In this document: positions 41,852 through 49,180 of the stretch, piece by piece
Numbering within the stretch: the first letter of the stretch is position 1
Layout of the letters: every line of letters begins with the position of its first letter
NCBI GenBank assembly: GCA_028820935.1
Contig: JAPPHZ010000043.1
Coordinates: forward strand, 1-59,552
Direction: 5' to 3'
DNA: 59,552 nt
From: a bacterium
GTDB lineage: Bacteria > Actinomycetota > Acidimicrobiia > Spongiisociales > Spongiisociaceae
Program-made: the position numbers and the translations under genes
Notes under the pieces: model-generated
The model's input: only the letters and a program-made list of their open reading frames with translations
What the model was told of the DNA's origin: nothing
Databases searched by the model: none

Positions 41852-43417
41852 TTGGCCCGCCGCAGACGCGCAGGAGGACGTGCCGCCCGGGTGGCGGCGC
41901 GCCGGGCCGGTCCCACCGAGGATGAGCGGGCGGTACGCCCCGGCCAGAGCGGAGGCGCCTACCGGCCCCTGACCGAGTCCGACATGGAGCGGGTTTACGA
42001 CGCCGCTCTTGAGCTGATCGAAGACGTGGGTATGGGCGATCCGATACCCGAGTTCGTGGAAGCCGTCACCGGCGCCGGTGGTCATCTGGACGGCAACAAC
42101 CGGCTGCACTACCCACGCTCGGTGGTGAAGCGGATCGTCGAGGAGGTGGCCGCCAAAAAATGGGTGTGGCACGGGATCGACGAGGACAAGAGCATCGAGT
42201 TGTCGGGTAACAAGGTCCACTACGGGACGGCCGGCGCCGCCGTGCTGATGCTCGACTACCACGAGCGGACCTTCCGTCCCAGCACCACCGTCGACCTCTA
42301 CGACGCCTCCCGCCTCAACAACACCCTCGAGCACATCCACTTCTTCCTGCGCACCATGGTGACCCGCGACCTGGAGACCTCCCGGGAGGTCGATATCAAC
42401 ACCGCCTACGCCACGATGATGGGAACCGACAAGCCGCAGGGCACTTCCTTCTTCCGCCCTGAGCACGTCTACGAGGTGGTGGAGATGTACGACCACGTGC
42501 TGGGCGGGGAGGGCGAGTTCCGGAAACGTCCCTTCGTATGCGTCAACAACACCTTCGTGGTGCCGCCGCTGCGCTTCGCCTACGAGTCGACCGAGGCCAT
42601 GGTCGCCCAGATCGCGACGGGAATGCCCATCAACCTGCTCTCGGCCGGGCAGGCGGGCGCCACGTCACCGGCAGCCCTCGGCGGATCGCTGGTCCAGGCG
42701 CTGGCCGAGTGCCTGGCCGGGCTGACCAGCGTGAACCTGATCTCCCCCGGGCATCCCTGCGTGATGGGGCTCTGGCCCTTCGTCTCAGACCTGCGCACGG
42801 GCGCCATGAGCGGCGGGTCGGGCGAGGAGGCGGTGCTGAACGCCGCGGCGGCGCAGATGGCCAACTGGCTGGGCCTGCCGTCAGGCGTGGCGGCCGGCAT
42901 GGCCGACTCCAAGCTTCCGGACAACCAGGCCGGGTACGAGAAGGGCATCACCACCGTCCTGGCCGGGCAAGCCGGGGCCAACCTGGTCTACGAGTCGGCC
43001 GGGATGCTGGGTTCCCTGCTCGCCTTCTCCCTCGAGGCCCTGGTGATCGACAACGACATGCTCGGATCCGCCAACCGCACCATCCGTGGAGTCGACATCG
43101 ACGACTCCACCCTGTCCATGGACGTGATCCGCGAGACGATTTCGGGGCCGGGCCACTTCCTGGGTAGCGATCAGACCCTTCACCTGATGCAGCGTGAGTA
43201 CGTGTACCCGGTGATCGGCGATCGCAACAGCCCCGACGACTGGCGCGAACTCGGCGCCAAGAACGCGGCAGAACGGGCCCACGAGCACGTCAGGGAGGTC
43301 ATGCGTACCCACTTCCCCACCCACGTCACCCGCGCCCAGGACGAGCAGATCCGCTCTCGCCTGCCGATCGCACTCCCCGTCGAAGAGGTCACCGGCCAAG
43401 GAACCCGCTGGCTATAG
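41852..43417 (+). CDS. MttB-family (COG5598) amine methyltransferase, non-pyrrolysine type
   Basis: The 521-aa protein matches the trimethylamine:corrinoid methyltransferase fold: YRPLTESDMERVYDAALELIEDVGM, GTAGAAVLMLD, SLVQALAECLAGLTSVNLISPGHPC and GVAAGMADSKLPDNQAGYEKG. No in-frame TAG occurs, so it is the non-pyrrolysine type, some members of which demethylate glycine betaine or carnitine-related compounds. TTG 41852 gives an Arg/Ala-rich start (ARRRRAGGRAARVAARR) seen in relatives. It follows the flavoprotein gene by one base. No corrinoid protein gene is in the window. Confidence 0.85.
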   Translation: MARRRRAGGRAARVAARRAGPTEDERAVRPGQSGGAYRPLTESDMERVYDAALELIEDVGMGDPIPEFVEAVTGAGGHLDGNNRLHYPRSVVKRIVEEVAAKKWVWHGIDEDKSIELSGNKVHYGTAGAAVLMLDYHERTFRPSTTVDLYDASRLNNTLEHIHFFLRTMVTRDLETSREVDINTAYATMMGTDKPQGTSFFRPEHVYEVVEMYDHVLGGEGEFRKRPFVCVNNTFVVPPLRFAYESTEAMVAQIATGMPINLLSAGQAGATSPAALGGSLVQALAECLAGLTSVNLISPGHPCVMGLWPFVSDLRTGAMSGGSGEEAVLNAAAAQMANWLGLPSGVAAGMADSKLPDNQAGYEKGITTVLAGQAGANLVYESAGMLGSLLAFSLEALVIDNDMLGSANRTIRGVDIDDSTLSMDVIRETISGPGHFLGSDQTLHLMQREYVYPVIGDRNSPDDWRELGAKNAAERAHEHVREVMRTHFPTHVTRAQDEQIRSRLPIALPVEEVTGQGTRWL

Positions 43418-43419
43418 CT

Positions 43420-43440
43420 CCCGGTCTTACACTCTCCGGG
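43420..43440 (+). terminator. weak hairpin after mttB-family gene
   Basis: CCCGG-TCTTACACTCT-CCGGG forms a 5-bp stem 3 bases after the stop codon, with no U tract. The remaining 240 bases before the MFS gene hold no recognised feature. Confidence 0.3.
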
Positions 43441-43677
43441 TAAATCTAAACAGGTCGTGGCCTGTGTGTTTTGTTCCTTATAGTTCCATCCACTCGGAAA
43501 CGGCAACGGGCGCCACGGGCGGGTGGCGGGAATGGACAGGGATGAGATCCGACAACACAGTCGCACCGCTACCGCCGACGAGGCGGCCCGGCCGGCCGGA
43601 TCATCAAGCCCTGACCGAGGGCCCTATCCGTACTCCGCAGTACCGGCTCGACCGGTAGTTCCCTCCGGTCACGCGCC

Positions 43678-44910
43678 ATGAGTTCAGACGGCACAGTCCC
43701 TTCGCGGCCTTCGGGCCCGAGCCGCAGGTTCTACCTGGTGATGGGCCTGGTGGTTTCGCTGGGACCGATCTCGGTGGACATGTACCTGCCGGCCCTGCCG
43801 GAGATGGCCGCCTCTCTCGACGCGTCCGATGGAGCGACGCAGATGACCGTCACGGCGTTCCTCCTGGGGTTGATGTTCGGACCGCTCCTGGCCGGGCCGG
43901 TCTCGGACGCGATAGGACGGCGCCGGCCGGTGATGGTTGCTCTGACCGTCTACACGCTGGCCAGCCTGGCGCTCGCCTCCGTGGACACGATCGAAGCCAT
44001 GATCGTCCTGCGGCCCATCCAGGCCCTCGGCAGCGGGTCGTCCTTCGCCGTGGCCCGCAGTATGTTCCGCGATGTCCTCTCGGGCGACGCCTTGGCGAAG
44101 GCCATGTCCGTGCTGATGATGATCGTCCTCGGGGCGCCGATCGTGGCCCCCTTCATGGGTACCCTGCTGCTCCTCGTTGTGGGGTGGCGAGCCATCTTCC
44201 TGGTGCTGGCGCTGGTAGGCGCCCTGGCGTTACTCACCGTCTGGCGCCGGCTTCCCGAGACCCTTCCCCCGGATCGCCGCCGCACCTTGGACCTGGCGAC
44301 CAGCCTTCGGGGATACAGATCCATCACACGGTCGCGAACGGCGGTCGCCTACGCGATAGCGGGCGGCTCCTCGGCGGGTGTTCTCTTTGCGTACCTCGCC
44401 GCCTCTCCCTTCATCTTCATCGACTACTACGGACTCGAAGAGCAATGGTTCAGCGCGCTGTTCGCCATAGCGGTGATAGGAGCGTGGCTGTCGCAGGTCG
44501 TCAACATCAGGTACGTGGAGAGGATCGGATACCGGCGGATCGTTCTGATCGGAACGGTGAGCATGACGGTGCTGTCGGCGGCCCTGTGGTGGGTCACGCG
44601 AACCGATCTGTGGGGGCTGGCCGGAGTGGTCGCCGCGTCGGCACTCGCGGTCTCTCTGACCCACCTGGTCGGGCCGGGCACCCTCACCGGGGTGCTGGAT
44701 GGGTTTCCTCATTTGGCCGGCAGCGCTTCGGGATTCGCCACCTTCGTCCGCTTCGCCATAGGGGGAGCAGGCAGCGCCGCGGTGGCCCTCTTCAACGACG
44801 GCACCCCGGAGATCTTCGGCGTGGTCGCCGTCGTGTTCGCGGTCATCACCCTGGCCGCTATAGCCGTCGCGCACCCTTTGAGGAGTGCCCACCCCCGTAT
44901 AACCGGGTGA
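43678..44910 (+). CDS. MFS transporter, Bcr/CflA drug-efflux type
   Basis: The 410-aa protein has twelve hydrophobic segments and the Bcr/CflA signatures ISVDMYLPALPEMA near the start, GPLLAGPVSDAIGRRRPVM (motif A, about 75-93) and IQALGSGSSFAVARSMFRDV (about 115-134). It would export drugs or metabolites by proton antiport in the inner membrane. It is separated by 260 bases from the mttB-family gene. Its link with methylamine use is unclear. Motif A is intact. Confidence 0.88.
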   Translation: MSSDGTVPSRPSGPSRRFYLVMGLVVSLGPISVDMYLPALPEMAASLDASDGATQMTVTAFLLGLMFGPLLAGPVSDAIGRRRPVMVALTVYTLASLALASVDTIEAMIVLRPIQALGSGSSFAVARSMFRDVLSGDALAKAMSVLMMIVLGAPIVAPFMGTLLLLVVGWRAIFLVLALVGALALLTVWRRLPETLPPDRRRTLDLATSLRGYRSITRSRTAVAYAIAGGSSAGVLFAYLAASPFIFIDYYGLEEQWFSALFAIAVIGAWLSQVVNIRYVERIGYRRIVLIGTVSMTVLSAALWWVTRTDLWGLAGVVAASALAVSLTHLVGPGTLTGVLDGFPHLAGSASGFATFVRFAIGGAGSAAVALFNDGTPEIFGVVAVVFAVITLAAIAVAHPLRSAHPRITG

Positions 44911-44937
44911 CTCCTAGCTACTTCAATTAATAGATAA

Positions 44938-44966
44938 TTGACGTCATATCTTATTGGAAATAGATG
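44938..44966 (+). promoter_or_regulatory. candidate sigma-70-type promoter
   Basis: TTGACG (44938-44943), 17-base spacer, TAGATG (44961-44966) in an AT-rich stretch, followed 69 bases later by the start of the frameshifted small membrane protein gene. Confidence 0.5.
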
Positions 44967-45035
44967 CTTAAGGCTGCCACAGAGCAGCCATCACGGGCGA
45001 GACGTCCCGTCCAGCGATAACAAGGGGGCTACGAT

Positions 45036-45234
45036 TTGACCACAGTGACCGAATCTTTGGTGGACGCGAAGGACGACGCGGTGAGGGGTCGAAGTCCAAA
45101 CGCAGATAGCGAACGCCGTGGCGGACCTCCGCAGAGACATGCTGCGAATGACCCAGTGGATTGCCGGCATAGGGCTGGCAACTCTGGGAGCCGTGGTCGC
45201 CATGGGCATCACCATCCTGGCGCGCCTGCCATAA
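45036..45234 (+). pseudogene. small coiled-coil/membrane protein gene with frameshift
   Basis: From TTG 45036 (AAGGGGG site upstream) the frame gives MTTVTESLVDAKDDAVRG. The continuation is in another frame: VEVQTQIANAVADLRRDML, then RMTQWIAGIGLATLGAVVAM-GITILARLP and TAA at 45232. Together these form a typical 66-residue short protein, an N-terminal coiled coil and one C-terminal transmembrane helix. The shift lies in the GGGG run near 45085; removing one G fuses the halves. Could be a real mutation or an assembly error. Function of this common small family is unknown. Confidence 0.6.
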
Positions 45235-45399
45235 GGCCCGTCCGGAGGCAACCATCGGTCAAGCGCGGCCCGGTGGGTGCCTGTTCGACCTCCTAGGCCT
45301 GACCCAGAGTCGCGATCTACCAAGGCTGCGTACACAGGCCAGATTTACCCTCGATCGCGATGAGCGCGATTTCCTTTCCTGCCGACTCGGGGCGATCCG

Positions 45400-45996
45400 G
45401 TGACGCCTAGGGCTTGCCTTCGGAGACTGCTTCTGGCATCGGGCCTCGCATTGCTCCTGCCGGGGTGCGGACTCCGGGAACCGCCGGCAACACAGCAATC
45501 CACACTGGCGCCGTCCACGCGGGCGACCGTTGTCGACCTGATCGAGGTTCCGTGCGAGGACACGATCACCGAGTTCTCTCCTCCGGGACCGGACCTGAAC
45601 ACCGTCGATCCTGACTTCGACATCATCGGCGGAGTAGCCGCCTTACGAACCAGCAAGACCTCAGGGCAAAGAGCTCAGGGCACCGCGCACGGCTTCTATG
45701 ACGACCCCACGCTCCGTCTGGCGTCCAAGACACCGCTGCTCGTCCGGCGTGGCGCTACGTTCGAGCTCCGGGTTCCGGATCGTTTCAATGATCGCGTCGC
45801 TCTCGATTACGGCCGATCCGGTCCCTCGCTTCGAGCGGCATTCGGGCCTTGCGAGTCCGAGACCGAGTGGCTGCTCTTCACCGGATACGTGTGGGTGGCA
45901 GACCCGGAATGCATCACCCTCGAGGTCGTACTGCCGGACGCCACGGTCGAGGCCCGCGAACTGGGTCTCGGCGCGCCCTGCCGCGGGGAGTCGTAG
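45400..45996 (+). CDS. lipoprotein of unknown function
   Basis: A 198-aa protein with a basic start, a hydrophobic stretch and lipobox LLPGC (Cys about 23). Then come a Ser/Thr-rich linker and a compact domain with four Cys (VPCEDT, GPCES, DPECIT, APCRG) that may form two disulfides outside the membrane. Start GTG 45400 without a strong binding site. The 165-base gap upstream holds nothing I recognise. Family not recognised. Confidence 0.6.
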   Translation: MTPRACLRRLLLASGLALLLPGCGLREPPATQQSTLAPSTRATVVDLIEVPCEDTITEFSPPGPDLNTVDPDFDIIGGVAALRTSKTSGQRAQGTAHGFYDDPTLRLASKTPLLVRRGATFELRVPDRFNDRVALDYGRSGPSLRAAFGPCESETEWLLFTGYVWVADPECITLEVVLPDATVEARELGLGAPCRGES

Positions 45997-46111
45997 CTAC
46001 CGAGAGCAACGTGCCCCGCGTGGCCAAGGAGAACGGTGGCGCGTTAACCCCTGGATCACTGACTTGGCGCTTCCTCAGCCACCGCCGCCCGTGGGAACCG
46101 GTTCTAGTTGG

Positions 46112-46570
46112 TCATCGACCGCCCGTCGCCTGGCGAAGCACCTCAAGGGCGCGGTCGGAGTGGAGGCGCATGTTCAACTCGGAGCGCACGGTCCGCAGCA
46201 CTGTGCCGTCGCGGTCGATCACGAACGTGCGCCGCTTGTCCGGGAGGAAGCGGCCCCGCGACACGCCGAAGCTGCGGGCGATGGCGCGGCTCGGGTCGGC
46301 GAGCAGCGCAAAGCCCAGGGAATTGGCGTCATCGAACTCGAGTTGCCGATCAACCTGATCGGCGCTGATTCCCACGATGCTGGCTCCGAGTTGGGCGAAC
46401 TCTTCCGACAGGTCGCGGAAATAACAGCTCTGACGCGTTCAGCCCCGAGTCATCGCCTTCGCGTAGAAATACACCACCACGGGACCCGAATCGAGCAGGT
46501 CGCGCAACACCAGCGTGTTGCCATGCTGGTCCAGCGCCTCGAAATCAGGCGCCTTGTCTCCCGCCTTCAC
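46112..46570 (-). CDS. Bcp-type peroxiredoxin, candidate selenoprotein (in-frame TGA at the peroxidatic position)
   Basis: From GTG 46570 (GGAAGAGGAC upstream) the frame reads VKAGDKAPDFEALDQHGNT and VVVYFYAKAMTRG. A TGA follows at 46441-46439, and the same frame goes on as TRQSCYFRDLSEEFAQLGASI, VGISADQVDRQLEFDD and FALLADPSRAIARSFGV to a normal stop. In Bcp peroxiredoxins the residue after KAMTPG is the peroxidatic Cys, and a resolving Cys lies five residues on; here TGA is in the first position and Cys (SC) in the second. Both flanks are intact over 152 codons with no other damage. Most likely the TGA encodes selenocysteine. A nonsense mutation or sequence error (TGC/TGT to TGA) is the alternative. 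It would reduce peroxides in the cytoplasm. Confidence 0.75.
46402..46421 (-). promoter_or_regulatory. candidate bacterial SECIS-like stem-loop
   Basis: On the minus strand, 19 to 36 bases after the TGA, TTCCG-CGACCTGT-CGGAA folds into a 5-bp stem (6 with a T-G pair) and an 8-base loop whose second base is G. The distance to the loop lies in the range used by bacterial SECIS elements, which sit inside the coding region just after the UGA. Five base pairs can occur by chance, so this supports the idea but does not prove it. Confidence 0.45.
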
Positions 46571-46736
46571 GTTTTGTCCTCTTCCTTCCGCTAACTGGGG
46601 AACATTATGGCGTTCCGGCCGTGCGCTCGGCCAAGCCGACTTCATAGTCCGGACCGGGCCGTATCATCCGCGACGGCAGGCGGTGAAACGGCCTACCCTC
46701 CTGGTTCCAGGTACGGCGAAACGGAAGGAGTGCCCC

Positions 46737-47666
46737 GTGGCTGGTGTGATCGTCACGTGCGCGGTGACGGGCTCCTCCCACACCCCCACCATGAACAGCG
46801 ACATCCCGGTGACGGTGGAGGACCACATCCGCCAGTCGGTCGATGCCGCGCGGGAGGGCGCCGCCGTCATCCACCTCCACGCCAGGGATCCCCTCGACGG
46901 GCGGCCCATCTCCGATCCCGGGGTCTTCAGGGAGTACTGCTCCGGCATAAAGGCGGAGTCCGACGCCGTGATCTCGATCACCACCGGAGGCGCTACCGGC
47001 CAGACCATCGAGGAACGCCTCCGGGTCATAGAGGTGTTGAAGCCCGAGCTCGCCACCTGCAACCTGGGCACCATGAACTACGGGCTGTTCCAGATGATCC
47101 CCCGCTACGAGGGTCGCTGGAAGTACGACTGGGAGGAGCCCTTTCTCGAGAGCACCAAGTGGGAACCGTTCGTGAACACGTTCGGCGACATCGAGTACAT
47201 GCTCACGGTGCTCGCCGAGAAGACCGGTTGCCGTTTCGAGTTCGAGGCCTACGACATCGGCCACCTCTACACGCTGGCCTACTTCGCCGACCGGGGGCTG
47301 GTGAGACCCCCGATCTTCATGCAGTTCGTCATGGGCACCTTCGGCGGGATCGGCCCCGACATCGAGAACGTGGTGGCGATGAAGACGGTGGCCAACCGGC
47401 TGTTCGGGCACGATCTCGAGTGGTCGATCCTGGGTGGGGGCCGGTTCCAGTTCGACATCGTCACCGCCGGCGCCACGCTGGGCGGGAACGTGAGGGTGGG
47501 CCTCGAGGACGGCATCTACCTCCGCAAGGGCAAGCTGGCCGAGTCCAACGCCGAGCAGGTCGCCAAGATCGTGCGGATCCTGCGCGAGCTGTCCCGCGAA
47601 CCCGCCGACCCGACCGAGACCCGCCGGCGCCTGGCCCTCAAGGGACTCGGTCAGGTGGCCTTCTAG
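46737..47666 (+). CDS. BKACE (DUF849) beta-keto acid cleavage enzyme, probable 3-dehydrocarnitine cleavage
   Basis: Zinc-dependent TIM-barrel enzyme that condenses a beta-keto acid with acetyl-CoA and splits it into a CoA ester and acetoacetate. The 309-aa protein has CAVTGSSHTPTMNSDIPVT at the start, the zinc ligands His46 and His48 in IHLHARD, TTGG, GTFGGIGP and GGNVRVGLEDGIYL. GTG 46737 follows GGAAGGAG. The next gene is carnitine dehydrogenase fused to a thioesterase, so the likely substrate is 3-dehydrocarnitine and the product betainyl-CoA. The upstream part of the open frame overlaps the peroxiredoxin gene and is not coding. Confidence 0.9.
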   Translation: MAGVIVTCAVTGSSHTPTMNSDIPVTVEDHIRQSVDAAREGAAVIHLHARDPLDGRPISDPGVFREYCSGIKAESDAVISITTGGATGQTIEERLRVIEVLKPELATCNLGTMNYGLFQMIPRYEGRWKYDWEEPFLESTKWEPFVNTFGDIEYMLTVLAEKTGCRFEFEAYDIGHLYTLAYFADRGLVRPPIFMQFVMGTFGGIGPDIENVVAMKTVANRLFGHDLEWSILGGGRFQFDIVTAGATLGGNVRVGLEDGIYLRKGKLAESNAEQVAKIVRILRELSREPADPTETRRRLALKGLGQVAF

Positions 47667-47677
47667 CCCCAGGGCTC

Positions 47678-49180
47678 ATGACATCCACGGACGGGGCTCT
47701 CCAGCCGAAGACCTTCGGTGTTGTCGGAACCGGCGTGATCGGTTCCGGCTGGGCCGTCAGGGCCCTGAGCCGGGGCATCGACGTGGTGGCCTGGGACCCG
47801 GCGCCGGGCGCCCAGGACCGGCTGCAGCAGGCGATCGGCCGGGCCTGGCCCTCCGTCCGGAGGCTCGGCCTGTACCCGGGCGCCGAGCCTGACCGGATCC
47901 GGTTCGCAGCCACCCCGGAGGAGGTGTGCCACGCCGCCGACTTCATCCAGGAGTCTGCGCCGGAGGACGAGGATCTAAAACGCACCCTCCTCGCCCGCCT
48001 CGACGCCGCCGCCACGCCCGAGACGATCATCGCCTCCAGCTCCTCCGGCCTGCTCCCCACCCGGATCGCCTCCGACTGCGCCCACCCCGACCGGGTGCTG
48101 ATCGGCCATCCCTTCAACCCCGTCTACCTGCTCCCGCTCTGCGAGGTGGTGGGCGGCGCCGAGACCTCCGCCGGCGCCGTGGGGCGGGCCGCCGCGGTCT
48201 ACGACTTCCTGGACATGTACCCCCTGGTAGTGCGCCGCGAGGTCCCCGGCTACCTGTCGGACCGCCTCCAGGAGGCCCTCTGGAGGGAGACACTCCACCT
48301 CGTCAACGACGGCATCGCCACCACCGCGGAACTGGACGACGCCATCATCTACGGGCCCGGCCTGCGCTGGGCCGGCATGGGCACCAACCTCACCTTCCAC
48401 CTCGCCGGCGGGAGAGATGGCATGCGGCACATGCTGGAACAGTTCGGTCCCGCCCTCGCGCTCCCCTGGAGCAAGCTGGAGGCGCCGGAGCTCACCACGT
48501 CCCTCGTCGACGCCATGGTGGAGGGAACCCGGCGGCAGGCCGGCGGACGGAGCGTCGCCGAACTGGAACGGCTCCGGGACGACTACCTGATCGCGACCAT
48601 GAGAGCGCTGCGTTCGGTGGGTCTGGGCGCCGGCGAGATCCTGGCCAGGCGGGAGGCTCGTCGCTATGGCGAGACCTCGCTGATCTGGTCGGAAGGCGCC
48701 GCGGTCCCGGCGCCGCTGGAGCTGTACCGTTGCGACGTGGAACCCGACTGGGTGGACTACAACCGGCACATGACCGAGGCCGCCTACCTCACAGCCTTCG
48801 GCTGGGCGACCGACGCGCTGTTCCGGTACATCGGCGACGATGAGGACTACCGTGCCGCGGGCCACTCCTTCTACACCGTGGAGACCCACGTCAACTACCT
48901 GCGGGAGGTGGCGGGCGACGACTCCCTACGCTTCACCACCCTGGTCGTGGGCCTCGACGGCAAGCGGCTGCATATCTATCACGAGATGTTCGACGATGCC
49001 ACCGGGGACCTGGTGGCCACGACGGAGCAGATGCTCTTGCATATGGACACGGCGGCAGGCCGTCCCGCCCCGATCGGCGGGCGACCCGCCCGGGCGCTGC
49101 GAGCCATCCGCCGCGAACACGCTGCCATGGACAGGCCCGGCTTTCTGGGCCGGGTGATGAAGACCAGGGAAACGAGCTGA
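47678..49180 (+). CDS. L-carnitine dehydrogenase fused to betainyl-CoA thioesterase
   Basis: The 500-aa protein has two parts. Residues 1-330 are a 3-hydroxyacyl-CoA-dehydrogenase-like NAD enzyme (FGVVGTGVIGSGWAVRALSRG, SSSSGLLPT, GHPFNPVYLLPLCEVVGG) of the carnitine dehydrogenase type. Residues about 345-500 are a hot-dog thioesterase (LYRCDVEPDWVDYNRHMTEAAYL, VETHVNYLREV). In known carnitine degraders the dehydrogenase makes 3-dehydrocarnitine and the thioesterase releases glycine betaine from betainyl-CoA; the fused form exists in some bacteria. With the BKACE gene 11 bases upstream all three steps are present. Stop overlaps the acyl-CoA dehydrogenase ATG. Confidence 0.88.
   Translation: MTSTDGALQPKTFGVVGTGVIGSGWAVRALSRGIDVVAWDPAPGAQDRLQQAIGRAWPSVRRLGLYPGAEPDRIRFAATPEEVCHAADFIQESAPEDEDLKRTLLARLDAAATPETIIASSSSGLLPTRIASDCAHPDRVLIGHPFNPVYLLPLCEVVGGAETSAGAVGRAAAVYDFLDMYPLVVRREVPGYLSDRLQEALWRETLHLVNDGIATTAELDDAIIYGPGLRWAGMGTNLTFHLAGGRDGMRHMLEQFGPALALPWSKLEAPELTTSLVDAMVEGTRRQAGGRSVAELERLRDDYLIATMRALRSVGLGAGEILARREARRYGETSLIWSEGAAVPAPLELYRCDVEPDWVDYNRHMTEAAYLTAFGWATDALFRYIGDDEDYRAAGHSFYTVETHVNYLREVAGDDSLRFTTLVVGLDGKRLHIYHEMFDDATGDLVATTEQMLLHMDTAAGRPAPIGGRPARALRAIRREHAAMDRPGFLGRVMKTRETS

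Noticed and set aside
41852-43417. Pyrrolysine-containing trimethylamine methyltransferase
   Set aside because: No in-frame TAG; the protein is collinear with non-pyrrolysine members.
46112-46645. Peroxiredoxin as a plain pseudogene
   Set aside because: Only one stop interrupts the frame, it is TGA, it is at the peroxidatic position, and no other damage is seen. Kept as the alternative explanation, not the main call.
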